A stretch of 31,918 bases of DNA from Chara braunii (taxonomy: Eukaryota; Streptophyta; Charophyceae; Charales; Characeae): positions 3,035,307-3,067,224 of the forward strand of contig BFEA01000113.1 of assembly GCA_003427395.1 (NCBI GenBank), read 5' to 3'. A program made the translations under genes and the position numbers. Positions 8,225 through 18,380 of the stretch are shown here, one piece after another. The notes beneath the pieces were generated by a model, which searched no databases, had not been told where the DNA came from, and was given only the letters and a program-made list of their open reading frames with translations. Every line of letters starts with the position of its first letter. Position 1 is the first letter of the stretch.

Positions 8225-8880
8225 CGTGATTTTCCTTTCCACTACTCCTGTCGGGGTCTCTCCCACATCGGCAGACTCTTTCAACAGTTTTTGAACTGCG
8301 GATGGTGTTGGCTCCTCCTCTTTCTTGCCTTCTCTAATCGGTTTAACATACGCTACGAATAATTGATTAACGAAATCGGCCTTGACCATGTGTCTGGCGA
8401 ACGCAGGGGCACTCGTACAGCAAAGGGACAGACTAGACTCATCTCGAGACTCGTAAAATAGTCGCATTTTCTTTTTGCCATCGTCGGGGCTGGGAAGCCA
8501 GCACTCGTGCTCCCCCATCTTCATAACAGCCCGCGCAGCCTCTCCCCAGTCTGTCCCGAGTATAATGTGAAGAGGTAGGTTATTCTCCACTAAGAGGATC
8601 AAGGAGTGCATATCTTTGTCTATCTTGTTCCCCCCTTCAACCGGAAGTATGCCCTTACTCCTTCGACGTACTCTTCCAGCCTACTCATTTCATGATTGTC
8701 TGTCAGCCTGCTCACGACCAGCTCATCCAATTTCATAATTTTCACGTCGAGGTGCATCTTTTGCAGTCACCTTCGACTAATGTAGTTATGCGTACATCCA
8801 TTATCATCTAACGCGCCTACTCACTCTTTACTTATTTCTACATGTGCTAAGATTAGCTGCCTTTTAGTCTTCTTCTTCAT
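8225..8880 (-). pseudogene. Gypsy retropepsin-type protease, degenerate
   Basis: The minus strand near 8785-8815 reads ALDDNGCTHNYIS, clearly derived from the retrotransposon protease active-site block AL-D-S/T-G-C-THNFIS. The catalytic D-S/T-G is D-N-G here and is followed by a stop soon after. Further down, LPLHIILGTDW matches the second conserved protease block (ILGxDW). The stretch SADVGETPTGVVERKIT corresponds to the protease to RT linker just before RT. In the family the enzyme matures the Gag-Pol polyprotein. The reading is then cut by the LINE at about 8222. Confidence 0.75.
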
Positions 8881-9071
8881 CAACTCATTACCGATGCTTG
8901 CGAGGGAACCACCAAAAGAGACTTTGGCACAAGCGGTTTGTGGAGAACTAATTGGGTGGGGACCTATGTCAGTCTCTGTCATAGGGGCCCTTAGACAGGA
9001 GGGTGCCTGTTCAGAGCGCGCCTCTGTCTGTCTATCTGTATCTGAAGGCCCTGCAGGAGCAACTGCGATTC

Positions 9072-10126
9072 CTACTTGCTGCTCCTTCTTGGGTAGCGGT
9101 AGTCAGGGCAAAAACAAACAACATGGTTGATATCATCATATTTTAGGCATTGGGTGGCCGTAAGCCTTTTCTCCCGCAACGTTTGCTCGATGCCCATCTC
9201 TTTCCATGGCTCTCCGTTCGCAATCCTTGGATATGTTGGCCATGGTCTGCGCCCTTTACCTCGTCCACCTTTTGGGGAACCATTACCCCTACCTCCCGCG
9301 TAATAGCTACCTTCTATTACTCCCTTGGTGTCGCGCCTCTTCCTACACCTCTTCCTCATTGTTGCCCTCCCCCGTGGGCTGCAATAGCCGAATAGTCCTC
9401 GTCTATTCCTTGGGCTGCCCGGTTGCTGTTCGGGTTTTTTAGTCCATAATCTATGTTTTCATAGGCTAGTTCCTCGACTCCAACGACCTCGAATGTGACC
9501 AAAAGATGATCATTTCCCTTTATGCTACCAAATATCATTTTGTTCTTCTAGTGACCTCCTTTCGACAAGTCCTTCCAATGATGGCACTAGTTTGCCTCTT
9601 GGAGGAAGCCAACGTGGTCTACGACCATCTTGTTTTAAACTTTTCATATGGCAAGCCCTCTTCCTTGGTTTTGGCATACAATTGGGATCGATGGGGTTCG
9701 GGGAGTGCTCGTGCAAAGTTGTTCAAGATTTATGTTGGGGTGAGACAATGCCCATGGTACTGCAAGAGTTCGTTAATAGTGGCCTTTAGTGCCAACAGAC
9801 TCTTTCATTTTCGATTGGCTATGTTTAGAATCAGATGCTCAATACGTCTGGCCAGGTTTTTGTCATGCGATAGGTTCTTTAAAGGCAAGAAGAAATCTTT
9901 GATGCAGGTTTGGTGGGAGTATTCTGGCATCGATGTGCACCTAACCTCCTTCATTAGGGAGATAACAACATTCGCAGCATCTCCCCCGAGGTAGGAACTT
10001 ACCATCAAGACACGGCCCGAGTATGGTATCATCTGTCCGTATAGGTAGTTGTCCATGTGCGTCCCCCATTGGTAAAAGTTCTTTTTTTTTTTTTGCCGTG
10101 CTAGGTCCAGGGATCACTACCTTCAT
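9072..10126 (-). pseudogene. Gypsy Gag capsid region and broken zinc knuckle
   Basis: Overlapping minus-strand frames give a capsid-like stretch (GRVLMVSSYLGGDAANVVIS, ... FFLPLKN, LARRIEHLILNI) and, at the end (9359-9072), a basic glycine-rich region followed by QCLKYDDINHVVCFCP. That matches the CCHC zinc-knuckle spacing C-x2-C-x4-H-x4-C except that the second Cys is Tyr. At least three frame changes are needed to connect the pieces. The family role is particle assembly and RNA packaging. Confidence 0.65.
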
Positions 10127-10144
10127 CTTTTCTCCCCTTTCTCC

Positions 10145-11225
10145 CTATTTGGATGGTCTTTCTTCCCCCTTTCGATCTTTTTCCTTTTTAGGGTCTTTGC
10201 CTCCCTTCCCATCATCACCACCATCATTTTCATCTCCACCACCACTTCCTGATTTTATCGTGGGAGGGGTGTCTAGTAATTTTGAGGTGAAAATTTCTTC
10301 CAGTTGTTGTGCATATCCCCCGACGCGCTCATCTATCCGGTGGGCAACAACACTTAAGTAGTTATTCCAAGTGCCTTTGAACTCACGATTGTGCTGTTTG
10401 AGTCGAGCGACAAACTTGTTTATAGCGGCGAGTTCCTGGTTAGTATGTAGCAGGGCGTTGACCATAAGATCACGGTCGTCTTTCCATTCCCCCTCACGAC
10501 CTTTCTGTTCCTTCAACCGATGTTCAATCTTTTCCCCTTCAACTTTCAATCTCCTTTTTTCATCCAACTCCGCCCTTTTCTTTATTAGGAGCCGCTGATG
10601 CAATTCATGTTTTTTTTTTTGCATCAGTAGTTCGCTCTCAGCGTCGTCCTCTACCGCCTCGAACTTTGCTGTGAGTTGAGCCCTTTCGGCCTTTGACTCT
10701 TCTTCACTCATTCTTCTTGAACCCAAACTTTTCCATCCACGTTTGAGTGTCAACTGAGCAGAAATGCAATTTACCGGACTCTCCCTTTTCGGTCCGCATA
10801 CCTCTTTCAACCCTATGTCTGGGGTCGTTCAGCCTCACCTCCTCCTCCTCCTCTTCTTCTTCTTCTTCTTCTTCTTCTTCTTCTTCTTCTACCACTTCAG
10901 CCTGCTGTTTATGTTTCTCTAACAATTTTGACTTCTCCTCTAAGTCTCTTTTCTCCTTCTCCAATCTCTCGTTCTCCTCCTCTTTGTTCTTTCTCTTCTC
11001 CTCCTTTTTCTCCTCCTTCTCCTTCTTCTCCACCAGCCTCCTATCGGCCAAAGCTTGTTGTTTAGCGGAGTATGGATGTGTGGATGTTCCGGACCGACTC
11101 ACCACATGCATGTCAAAGGTCCATGCGAATCCCAATGGCAATAGGAAACAAAGGAGGAGCCCCCATATAGCGGATAAGGCTAAAAAGCCAAACATTGGGT
11201 AGTCATCCATGGCGAGGGTCGGCAC
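10145..11225 (-). pseudogene. Coiled-coil N-terminal gag region with hydrophobic leader and poly-Glu
   Basis: Two overlapping minus-strand frames (11225-10704 and 10810-10145) together look like one ancestral protein broken by a frameshift near 10710. The first has a hydrophobic segment (residues about 13-36, FLALSAIWGLLLCFLLPLGF), then a long Lys/Glu-rich coiled coil and a run of about 17 Glu encoded by a (GAA/GAG)n repeat. The second begins MSEEESKAERAQL, continues as coiled coil, and ends in a Gly/Asp/Lys-rich low-complexity tail. Position between the PBS leader and capsid suggests it belongs to gag. The hydrophobic leader is unusual and could instead mark a captured or unrelated ORF. Confidence 0.5.
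10839..10889. repeat. (CTC/CTT)n trinucleotide repeat
   Basis: A trinucleotide run that on the minus strand encodes the poly-Glu tract of the gag-region ORF. On the plus strand it gives a spurious poly-Ser ORF. Confidence 0.9.
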
Positions 11226-12455
11226 AGGTAAATTGACTCTGCCTCCTCACCACGTAGACCTAAACCTCAACACTTAACAGTCCTCAACACTCAAACTAAT
11301 TTTAATATAAATCAGAGTCTAACGAATAATTCCCTTCCCACGTTTGCCTCTATAGTTTTCCTAACATTTGGTGCGCAACTGACAGTTTAAGACCAACCAG
11401 TACATACCTCAAGAATTATGCAACGACGCAAACTGGACGTCGTGCCCACCGATATAAAGGATCACTTTCAAGACTTATAATGATTCCTCACTAATTGCAC
11501 CGGTACCACCGACGATTAGCAAGCCAGTTAGTACCGGTCCTTGGGGGGTCTCCCCGGCGTCCTCAACAGTTACTGGTGGAACTTACATCTCACCCCTACT
11601 TTGCTCGTGCATTATACAGTCGGCGAACCCTACTGCCCTCTACAACTCCTCACTGCGACCCGTTGAGTCTTCGGTCGCACGCTGGTTAGTACCTGTCATT
11701 GGGCACGACCAAGTTGTTTTGTGAGCACCCGCTGCTCATTGCGCGTGCTCCCTACTAGGTCTGAGGATACCTCCAGCTGACGAATTGTCTACTGCCCTCT
11801 ACAACTCCTCACTCCATCCCGTTTAGTCTTCGGTCGCACGCTGGTTAGTACCTATCATTGGGCACGACCAGGTTGTTTTGTGAGCACCCGCCGCTCATTG
11901 CCTGTGCTCCCTACTAGGTCTGAGGATACCTCCAACTTTCGAATTGTCACCCTAGACCGACCTAGATCGCATACGGAAATTTCACTCTCCTGGATTAGGG
12001 TCTCATTGGGTACCTATGGCCCTAGGTAGGCCGACAACCTAACCACTTTCCCCACAAGGGGGAGGAGCCTCTCCTCCAGGAGAGATTGATCTTTGACTTA
12101 CCAAGCAACACACAGATCAAGTGACACTGCTGACTCGAATGTCAAGATGACTTCAACAGAAATCGACTTGCAGCAGAAGTATCTAAGAAAATACGTGGGA
12201 AGGTATCATTCACAACAAAATTCAAATTGCATAACAACAGGGTCAGGACAAAGAAGCACTTCACTCTTTGAACGTTCTGTCGATGAAGCTCCTAGATTGC
12301 AGGCTAGTACTCTGGCTCCTTGTTGTGTCCCTTGAAGCCCCGTTCTTTTTCAGCCCTCAACATGCAGTCAACCCTAATTTTTTATTTTTACTTTTTCTCC
12401 CGCCGACCCTCTTCCTTGCCAGTGCTTCAACTCCGAGCGGATGGAGTGGGAACCA
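11226..12455 (-). other. Gypsy 5' leader between PBS and gag
   Basis: About 1.2 kb without a convincing ORF lies between the PBS and the first gag ATG. It contains the 159-bp tandem duplication at 11631-11948 and is otherwise unassigned. Confidence 0.5.
11631..11948. repeat. 159-bp tandem duplication
   Basis: TACTGCCCTCTACAACTCCT begins at 11631 and again at 11790. Both units run on through CGGTCGCACGCTGGTTAGTA and end with GAATTGTC (11789 and 11948). Differences are scattered point changes, so the duplication is not very recent. Confidence 0.9.
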
Positions 12456-12467
12456 GCTCCGATACCA
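12456..12467 (-). promoter_or_regulatory. Primer-binding site, tRNA-iMet type
   Basis: The minus strand reads TGGTATCGGAGC, one base different from the common plant LTR-element PBS TGGTATCAGAGC. It abuts the inner edge of the 5' LTR, as expected for minus-strand DNA priming. Confidence 0.75.
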
Positions 12468-12729
12468 CTAAAATGAGCCAAGTACTCGTCGAGCTCAACC
12501 TTGCATACATCAATGAACATTCACATGAGAGTTCACACGTGAGAAGCCAATCGGGATGCAATCAACACTGGAAGATGTCGTCTCCATATTATTATCGATA
12601 TACAAGAATGTATGTCTACAGTGGCTCTACCGCACACACACACAACGGGTCCCAATCAAGTGGCGGGTATGGCTTCTCGCCCTTCTTTTTGCCTCTCTCG
12701 CTCGTCTTGCTTCTCTCTCTCTCTCACTT

Positions 12730-12771
<42 letters not shown>
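12468..12771 (-). repeat. 5' LTR remnant, truncated in its CT tract by a LINE
   Basis: The sequence matches the 3' LTR from 1017 onward: AAATGAGCCAAGTACTCGTC, then TTCACACGTGAGAAG, CAATCAACACTGGAAGATGT, a short CA run, GGCGGGT and CT tracts (12712-12770). It ends abruptly where LINE coding sequence starts. Confidence 0.75.
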
Positions 12772-12772
<1 letters not shown>

Positions 12773-15250
12773 ATGGCCCCAGATCTCATGGAGTTCTATC
12801 CACAGGTGTGGGAAACAGGGACAATGGGGGAGTTGATGGGTCAGGGAGTCCTTACCTTGTTGCACAAAAAGGAAGACAAAATGGATATTCGGAACTATAG
12901 GCCAATAACCTTGCTCACAGTTGTTTACTTCTCCCGGTGTTGGAGGACATCATCCATCCGACACAAACCGGGTTCATCAAAGGGCATAGGATCCAGGCTA
13001 ACATAATACTAGTCAACGATTTACTCGAACTAGCAAGACAAAACAATCAGAATGCAGTCGTGGTCTTTATCGACTTCTAAAAGGCTTAGGACCACATGGA
13101 CTGACTTTTCCTAGACAAATGTATGAAAAAAATGAACATAGGGCCAGTTTTCTGGCGCTGGACTGAAATACTGCATCACAACGCAACTACATGTGTCCAA
13201 GTCAATGGAAGAATAGCGCCGCCCTTCTCGCTGCAGCGGTCGGTTCGCCAGGGGGACCCTTTGACACCTTTCCTATTTATAATTGTGATGGAGCCATTAG
13301 CAGCGAACCTCCCTGAGGAAACCATCCCTGAAGAAGCGATCCCGATCTGTTCAATGTTTGTAGACCATCTGACACTTATGGTCGATGCCACCACAACAAA
13401 CATGGAAGATCAGACGATTATTCGACCGGTTCACAACAGTTTCGGATATGACCGACAACTGGGGAAACAAAACTCCGGGGTGGTGGATCCACCATCAAGG
13501 GGTGGCCCCCCCCGAGCTCCCACATGTCAAATGGCTCCTGGAAATGGCTCCGGTTAGGGTACTGGGAGTTATGCTAACGGCACTAGGCAAGCCTGCATCA
13601 AATGATGAATGAATCCTGCAGCCTGCTCTATAGAAGTTGGCCTTCTGGAAAGACCGTCACACCTCCCTTATACGCAGGGCACTGGTGATCAACATCGTGA
13701 TACTGGCGGCCCTCTGGTACAAATCTTTAATCTGGGCCCTCAGTAAGGAGACCCTTCGATAGCTAAAGCGGCAGTTAGCAACCCTGCTATGGAGGGGCAA
13801 TGGAGAACTCCCAAACGTGATTAGCAGAGTAGCCTGGCAATCAATGATCCAACCAAAAGACAAAGGGGGTCTGGGGATCCTAGACCCGGATACTTAGATC
13901 AAGGCATTAACAATCCAATGAATCCGAAGACCACTCTTCACGCAACATCTCCCCTGGAATGACCTTGCCTTGGAACAAATAGCTAGACTCGCCCCTCAGG
14001 CACCGCAGGGGGTCAACCCACTGACCTGGCTAGAAGATCTTTATTGGACAGTGCCACGGCCCCGTCAGAACGAGCGAGCCCCGTACGAGGACACAACACG
14101 TTTGAACTTGGTCAAGGATGACTTCTGGGCCCGGGTGTTGAAAACTTGGCGCCAACTTCCGCTACCTGACAAACCCCTACCAACAAGGTGGGAAGAGGTG
14201 GCGCGCCAGCCCCTCTTTGGGAACAAAAGGATCACGGACCAACACAGTAGAGTGTATTGCAGCTCAAGCACACCATGGAACAACTGGGTGAAAAAAAATA
14301 TAACTAGAATAAATGATATATGAGACTCCAAGGCGGGTGACTAGAAATCGGCACAGCAGATAAGGACCACACTAAAGTATTGTCACAAAGTGGAAAAACA
14401 CATTGAGACTTTGATCTTTTCTATTCCCCTAGACTGGGTCCGCATCCTGAGCAGAGGGTCACGCCTGGTAGAAGGGGACTGGGTAACAACCCCAGGTGAT
14501 CCGGAGAGTGTAGGCAACGTGGTGGAGGTGCGAGCGAATGAAACCTTGACCAATCTCTTTTACATTGGTAAGGAGAACGTGCTCACCCAATACACCCAAG
14601 ACGTTGTGAGATGGTGGAGAAACTCTGACCTGCACAGGACACGTGTGCTGCAAGACAAAGACACGCGGATCGTATATCAACCGAACACCCCTGTGGCTGA
14701 GCTCCCATTCGATCCCGAGGAGTGGAAGTGATCCCCATTACGAAAACGCAGGTCGGGGGAGAACCGCAAGCTGCATACCCTACCAGTAAAGGCTGCCTAT
14801 CGGCTGCTGCGACCCAAGGTGAACATAAAAGAAACAGTGAAGGCTTGATGGAGGTCTCATCTGAATGTAGGATCAGAGACAATCCGCCCCATTCGATGGT
14901 TCACCGCCACAAAATCCAGACCAGCGAAGATGGCTTCACTACAATGGCAGATTGAACATCGCTGCTTGCCCACCAATGATTGGTTTATCAATCACACATA
15001 CCTGGAACAGAAGGGACAGGCGTTGCTGTGGTATAAGTCGTATCACTCCGCCTTCCCCTCCCGCAGAATTCCAGAAACCATAGAGCATATTTTCATGCAG
15101 TGCCCGGGAGTCGTGCTTACATAGCGGTGGTGGAATAAAATCTGGACACGGTTGGCCACCAGCTCCAACTGGCTATGAGACTGAAGAACGATATTATGCA
15201 GGCATGGACCTCCCTCACCGACACGACACACCCACGCCTGAGTCTACTCC
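12772..15250 (+). pseudogene. LINE ORF2 (reverse transcriptase and zinc-binding region), inactivated
   Basis: Reading along the plus strand: RNYRPITLLTVVY (RT start), TGFIKGHRIQANIIL, VVVFIDF-KA-DHMD (motif A, with stops in the middle), SVRQGDPLTPFLFIIVMEPL (motif B), and ICSMFVDHLTLMVDA, where the FADD box has become FVDH so the second catalytic Asp is lost. The thumb-side block LLWRGNGE, ISRVAWQSMIQPKDKGGLGI follows near 13780-13890. The zf-RVT region (14930-15124) reads LLWYKSYHSAFPS and IEHIFMQCPG: both Cys of the first pair are Tyr. The copy lacks its endonuclease half and 5' end. It is the same family as the minus-strand copy at 6747-8222. Confidence 0.85.
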
Positions 15251-16155
15251 GTTTGGCTGTGAGACCAAACGCTGCACACTGGAAATTCAAGGGTTAAAGT
15301 CAACCGTAAAGTCAAAAAGTACCGCGCCCAGGCCCTTGGTTGGAGACACTCACTTGTTGTGAGCAGGTACCCAGACAAGCATCCATGCCGAAGGGAATTC
15401 AGTTTCAGATCAATTTGGGCCTTCATTTGCCTCGAGATCTGGACGGCTACAGGTTGCAGCATTCGGGGTCCAGACCTCGCGTCAACGCTAAATAAGCGCT
15501 GACTTCCTGACTTTGACATTCATTCATTTTGTCTTGCGTTGATGCTGACTTCACGCGTTGACTACAACGCAAGCTCGATGCTACGACGTTGGTATTGTGA
15601 TGCGGCGAGGCGCAGCTGGTCCGGCATGGTGGCTGACTTGCACCTGTTTTCTTGGCATGCTGATGTGGCAGCTGCCATGCGCTATCGCTGAGGTGGTTGT
15701 TGTCATGTGTATCATTGGCTGGCGTGCCTGCTGCCACATGTTCTTCTGTTTGCTGACGAAGCGAGGCTACGTGACCTGTATTGCTGTTCTGAGTATCGTC
15801 GTTCAGGAGGAGATCGGGAATGTGGAGAAATCGTGGATACTTACCTGGTTGTCTTCATGTCGACATTGCTCCAGCATTGATAACGGACTAATTAGACGTG
15901 TCACGTGACACATTGAGGTTACTTCAGATACTAATTCAGATTATTGACTATTGAGGTGGTGATCGTGGAGGGAGCCGGAAGCAGGAGTGGACCCATTTTC
16001 CTCTCCGTTGTCTAATCTCCCTCCTATCTCTTCGTCTGTGTATGATTATCTCATCTCATTCTGTCTGGATATGATTTTGACTATTGGTAATCATCAGTTG
16101 GATGACATCTGGGTTTGCATTGTCGTCGACTGTTTTCACGATCAGGGTTCATTGC
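15251..16155. other. Unassigned, no gene seen
   Basis: No protein family is recognised on either strand. The segment has many TTGAC/GTCAA words and an island of higher GC at 15590-15760. It may include the LINE 3' UTR, but no polyA closes it until 16566. Confidence 0.4.
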
Positions 16156-16560
16156 ACATGGGAGCAATCCGAAAAATCTCGGATTAGCCTCCCTCAAAAA
16201 AATTGAGTCAAAAGAGACTCCATGTGAAAAATAGGCCTCCGGGAGAAAATCGGAGTAGAAGGGGCTACTGTGGGAGAGAAAAAAAGGAAAAAGAAAACTC
16301 TCATGAGCATGAGGGAGCCATTATTGAAGTCCGAGATGTAACGGACTGCACCATGGGCATAGGGAGGGTCAAAACTAAGAGGAAGGGCCTAGAAAAGGGC
16401 CTTAACGACCACTTGACACTTGACATGCGAGAAAAAGAAAGAAAAGAAAAGAAAAATGTGGGAGAATAAGAAAAAAAGTGTGAGAGGGAGTGAGTGAGTT
16501 GGAAGTCAGTAGGGACTACCACAAGTAGGGACGGGCAAGTCCCTACTGTCCAAGAAAGGA
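16156..16560. repeat. Dispersed repeat block, copy 1
   Basis: Shares ordered landmarks with 17950-18380: ATGAGCATG followed by CATTATT, AGTCCGAGAT-TAACGG, CTTGACACTTG, AATGTG-GAGAA, and a final stem-loop GTAGGGAC/GTCCCTAC (16525-16546). The intervening bases are diverged. The two blocks have the same orientation. Confidence 0.65.
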
Positions 16561-16565
16561 GGGGG

Positions 16566-16619
<54 letters not shown>
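16566..16619. repeat. 54-base poly(A) tract
   Basis: An uninterrupted A run follows GGAGGGGG. It could be the polyA tail of a plus-strand retroposed sequence, but no clear 5' boundary or target duplication is visible. Confidence 0.9.
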
Positions 16620-16620
<1 letters not shown>

Positions 16621-16686
16621 CCTTAACGATAAAAAACGTCCACTTGGAGAGATGCATCCATGACCAGATATATTCTGGAATATGGC

Positions 16687-16757
16687 GGTTGCAAAAGACC
16701 TTGATTTCCTCTTGATTTTGCAGAGAAAATCAAGAAAAATCAAGGCACTATGCAACC
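16687..16757. repeat. Long imperfect hairpin (about 25 paired bases)
   Basis: GGTTGCA (16687-16693) pairs with TGCAACC (16751-16757), CCTTGATTT with AAATCAAGG, and CTTGATTTT with AAAATCAAG, separated by small internal loops (AAAGA/CACTA and CCT/AA) and a 6-base apical loop GCAGAG. The shape resembles a small MITE or a microRNA-type precursor; no expression evidence is available. Confidence 0.8.
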
Positions 16758-17095
16758 GAGATACAACGGATTACATGGGGGAGGAGAAACACGTGTTTTA
16801 GGTGCACACGGAACCAAAATTGAGCCCGGATACATTTGCAAGTTGGCCGTTTCTTTTTCTTTTAGTTGAGGGCTAGTTGTGGGGCAATGGGGCTAGGAAA
16901 TTAACCCCCATTGCAGTCCGAGTTACAACGGACTACATGGGGAAGGAAAAATATATGTTTTAGGTGCATCCGAGGTCAATATTGAGCCCAGATGCACTTG
17001 AAAATGGAGCGTTTCATTTTTTTTCAGTTTGGGGTAAGTTGTGGGGCTGTAGGACTAAAAAAATGATCATAATTGCAGTCCGAGAAATATTGAAT
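16756..17095. repeat. 162-bp tandem repeat, two units plus a partial third
   Basis: CCGAG followed by TACAACGGA-TACATGGGG starts at 16756 and 16918; a third start at 17080 decays quickly. Each unit contains TTTTAGGTGCA, ATTGAGCCC and CGTTTC in order. The unit junction carries AGTCCG...CGGACT, a small inverted repeat also present in the blocks at 16328 and 18132. Confidence 0.85.
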
Positions 17096-17431
17096 TGCAT
17101 AAGGATGTCTAGGCTAGGAAAAAATGGGTCATGGCGAGCCCAAGAAACTAGAAAATAATGATTTCAGCATGGGGCAAATAAAGACGGTAAACGACAACCG
17201 TGAGATGAGATCTCGTGACCAAAAATAATCGGCACACATGGAGCACCTAAGAATCTGTTCGATCTCAAATAGGTGATCGTAGGCGTCATTCGTTCTATTG
17301 TTTTTTAAAAGAACCAAAGATAGGTTTGCCATTAAAAAAAAAACTTAATAAAAAGAATCTTCATTGCGAATCTGTGGCAAAGCTATGAGCAGATGCAAGT
17401 AATTCCGAACGAACAAAAAAAGTACCTAAAA
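17096..17431. other. AT-rich, unassigned
   Basis: No gene is recognised. The right part (17300-17431) becomes AT-rich and could belong to the same organelle-derived insert as the next feature, but I could not match it to a specific organelle gene. Confidence 0.4.
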
Positions 17432-17527
17432 GACATGATGGGTCAATTATTTGCTTTATTCGTATTAACTGTAGCTGTTGCAGAATCTGCTATTGGGCTC
17501 GTTATTCTTGTTATTACTTTTAGAATA
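17432..17527 (+). pseudogene. nad4L: Mitochondrial nad4L-like fragment (probable NUMT)
   Basis: About 32 codons read [20 protein letters not shown] and then [12 protein letters not shown]. This is the conserved C-terminal transmembrane segment of NADH dehydrogenase subunit 4L, an inner-membrane complex I subunit of about 100 residues, as found in plant mitochondria. The codons are AT-rich and mitochondria-like. Before DMM and after FRI the reading leaves the family: the expected RGTIAVEF block is replaced by [12 protein letters not shown] and a stop at 17582. It is therefore a small transferred fragment, not a working gene. The abrupt right edge could be a recombination joint in the mitochondrial donor or the NUMT end. 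Identification is from remembered family motifs. Confidence 0.7.
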
Positions 17528-17949
17528 CCTGCACCAACTTGGTCTGACATTTTGACAGCTCTTTCTAATAAAAGAGAAATATAGGCACATTTTTGGCGTA
17601 TCATGTAGGGGATATTGGAACCACCAAGGGCGAGGAGGTCCCAAAATAAAAATGAGATATCATACGGGACGTCACATGAGACTAAGTGGGCCCAAATAAA
17701 AACAGTCGAAAACCGGGACACGTGCCGGCGGGACTACTGACAGGACAAAGAAATGAAACTAGTACGGGGAGAGTGGCGGGGACTTGAGTTGTCCCAAGGT
17801 AACCACGAGCCAACATGAGGGATGGCCGCACAAACCAAACGGCACCGTCAAGATCAAGATCTAGACGGTGGAGAATATTAACATCACTAGTGCAAACACT
17901 AGTGAGACCAAGAGGGAGGACCGTGAGAGAAAAAAAAACAAAATAATAA
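17528..17949. other. Unassigned, no gene seen
   Basis: No family is recognised. Contains the palindromic doublet ACTAGTGCAAACACTAGT (about 17886-17903). Confidence 0.4.
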
Positions 17950-18380
17950 TAGTAGAAGGGTTGCCCAGCAGTCCAATATATCTCGGACTAGCTAGGCATG
18001 AGAAAATAGAACCCCAAGAGACTCAACATCGGAAAAAGGTTGACCAAAGAAAATCGGAGCAAAGGGGACTCAAAATTGGTCCTAACGGAGATAAAATGAA
18101 TCCCCTTATGAGCATGGGGGTGTCATTATTGTAGTCCGAGATATAACGGTCAACTGCTGAGTCTGAATCTGGCCATGGATGAGGATCCATGGCCTAGAAA
18201 AAAGACTCAACAGGAACTTGACACTTGTCACATCAGAAATAAAATAAAATAAAATAAAAATGTGAGAAAATTGAGGGAGAGTGAGACAAAAGGGGAGAAA
18301 AGAGTGGAGGAGAATGTGTCAGCTTATTGGGACCTGCACAGTAGGGACTGACAGGTCCCTACTGGGACCTCATTCCTCCA
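17950..18380. repeat. Dispersed repeat block, copy 2
   Basis: Diverged direct copy of the block at 16156-16560. Its closing stem-loop is perfect: CAGTAGGGAC (18339-18348), 6-base loop, GTCCCTACTG (18355-18364). Confidence 0.65.

Larger units (their letters stand above)
1016..12771 (-). mobile_element. Degenerate Ty3/gypsy (chromodomain-type) LTR retrotransposon with nested insertions
   Basis: Reading down the minus strand: a 5' LTR remnant (12468-12771), a tRNA-iMet-like PBS (12456-12467), leader, coiled-coil gag region, zinc knuckle, protease, RT, RNase H, integrase, chromodomain-like tail and a 3' LTR whose outer end is at 1016. This protease-RT-RNaseH-integrase order is diagnostic of Ty3/gypsy. 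Every domain carries stops or frameshifts and key catalytic residues are lost, so the element is dead. Two insertions break it: a LINE (5225-8222) and a MITE-like unit (4218-4593). The 5' LTR is itself cut by another LINE at about 12772. Assignment of the two LTRs as a pair rests on their shared 170-bp start, their orientation and the adjacent PBS. Confidence 0.85.

Noticed and set aside
15447-15908. 96-aa minus and 116-aa plus ORFs
   Set aside because: They overlap on opposite strands, with no recognised domain or conserved motif; treated as chance ORFs.
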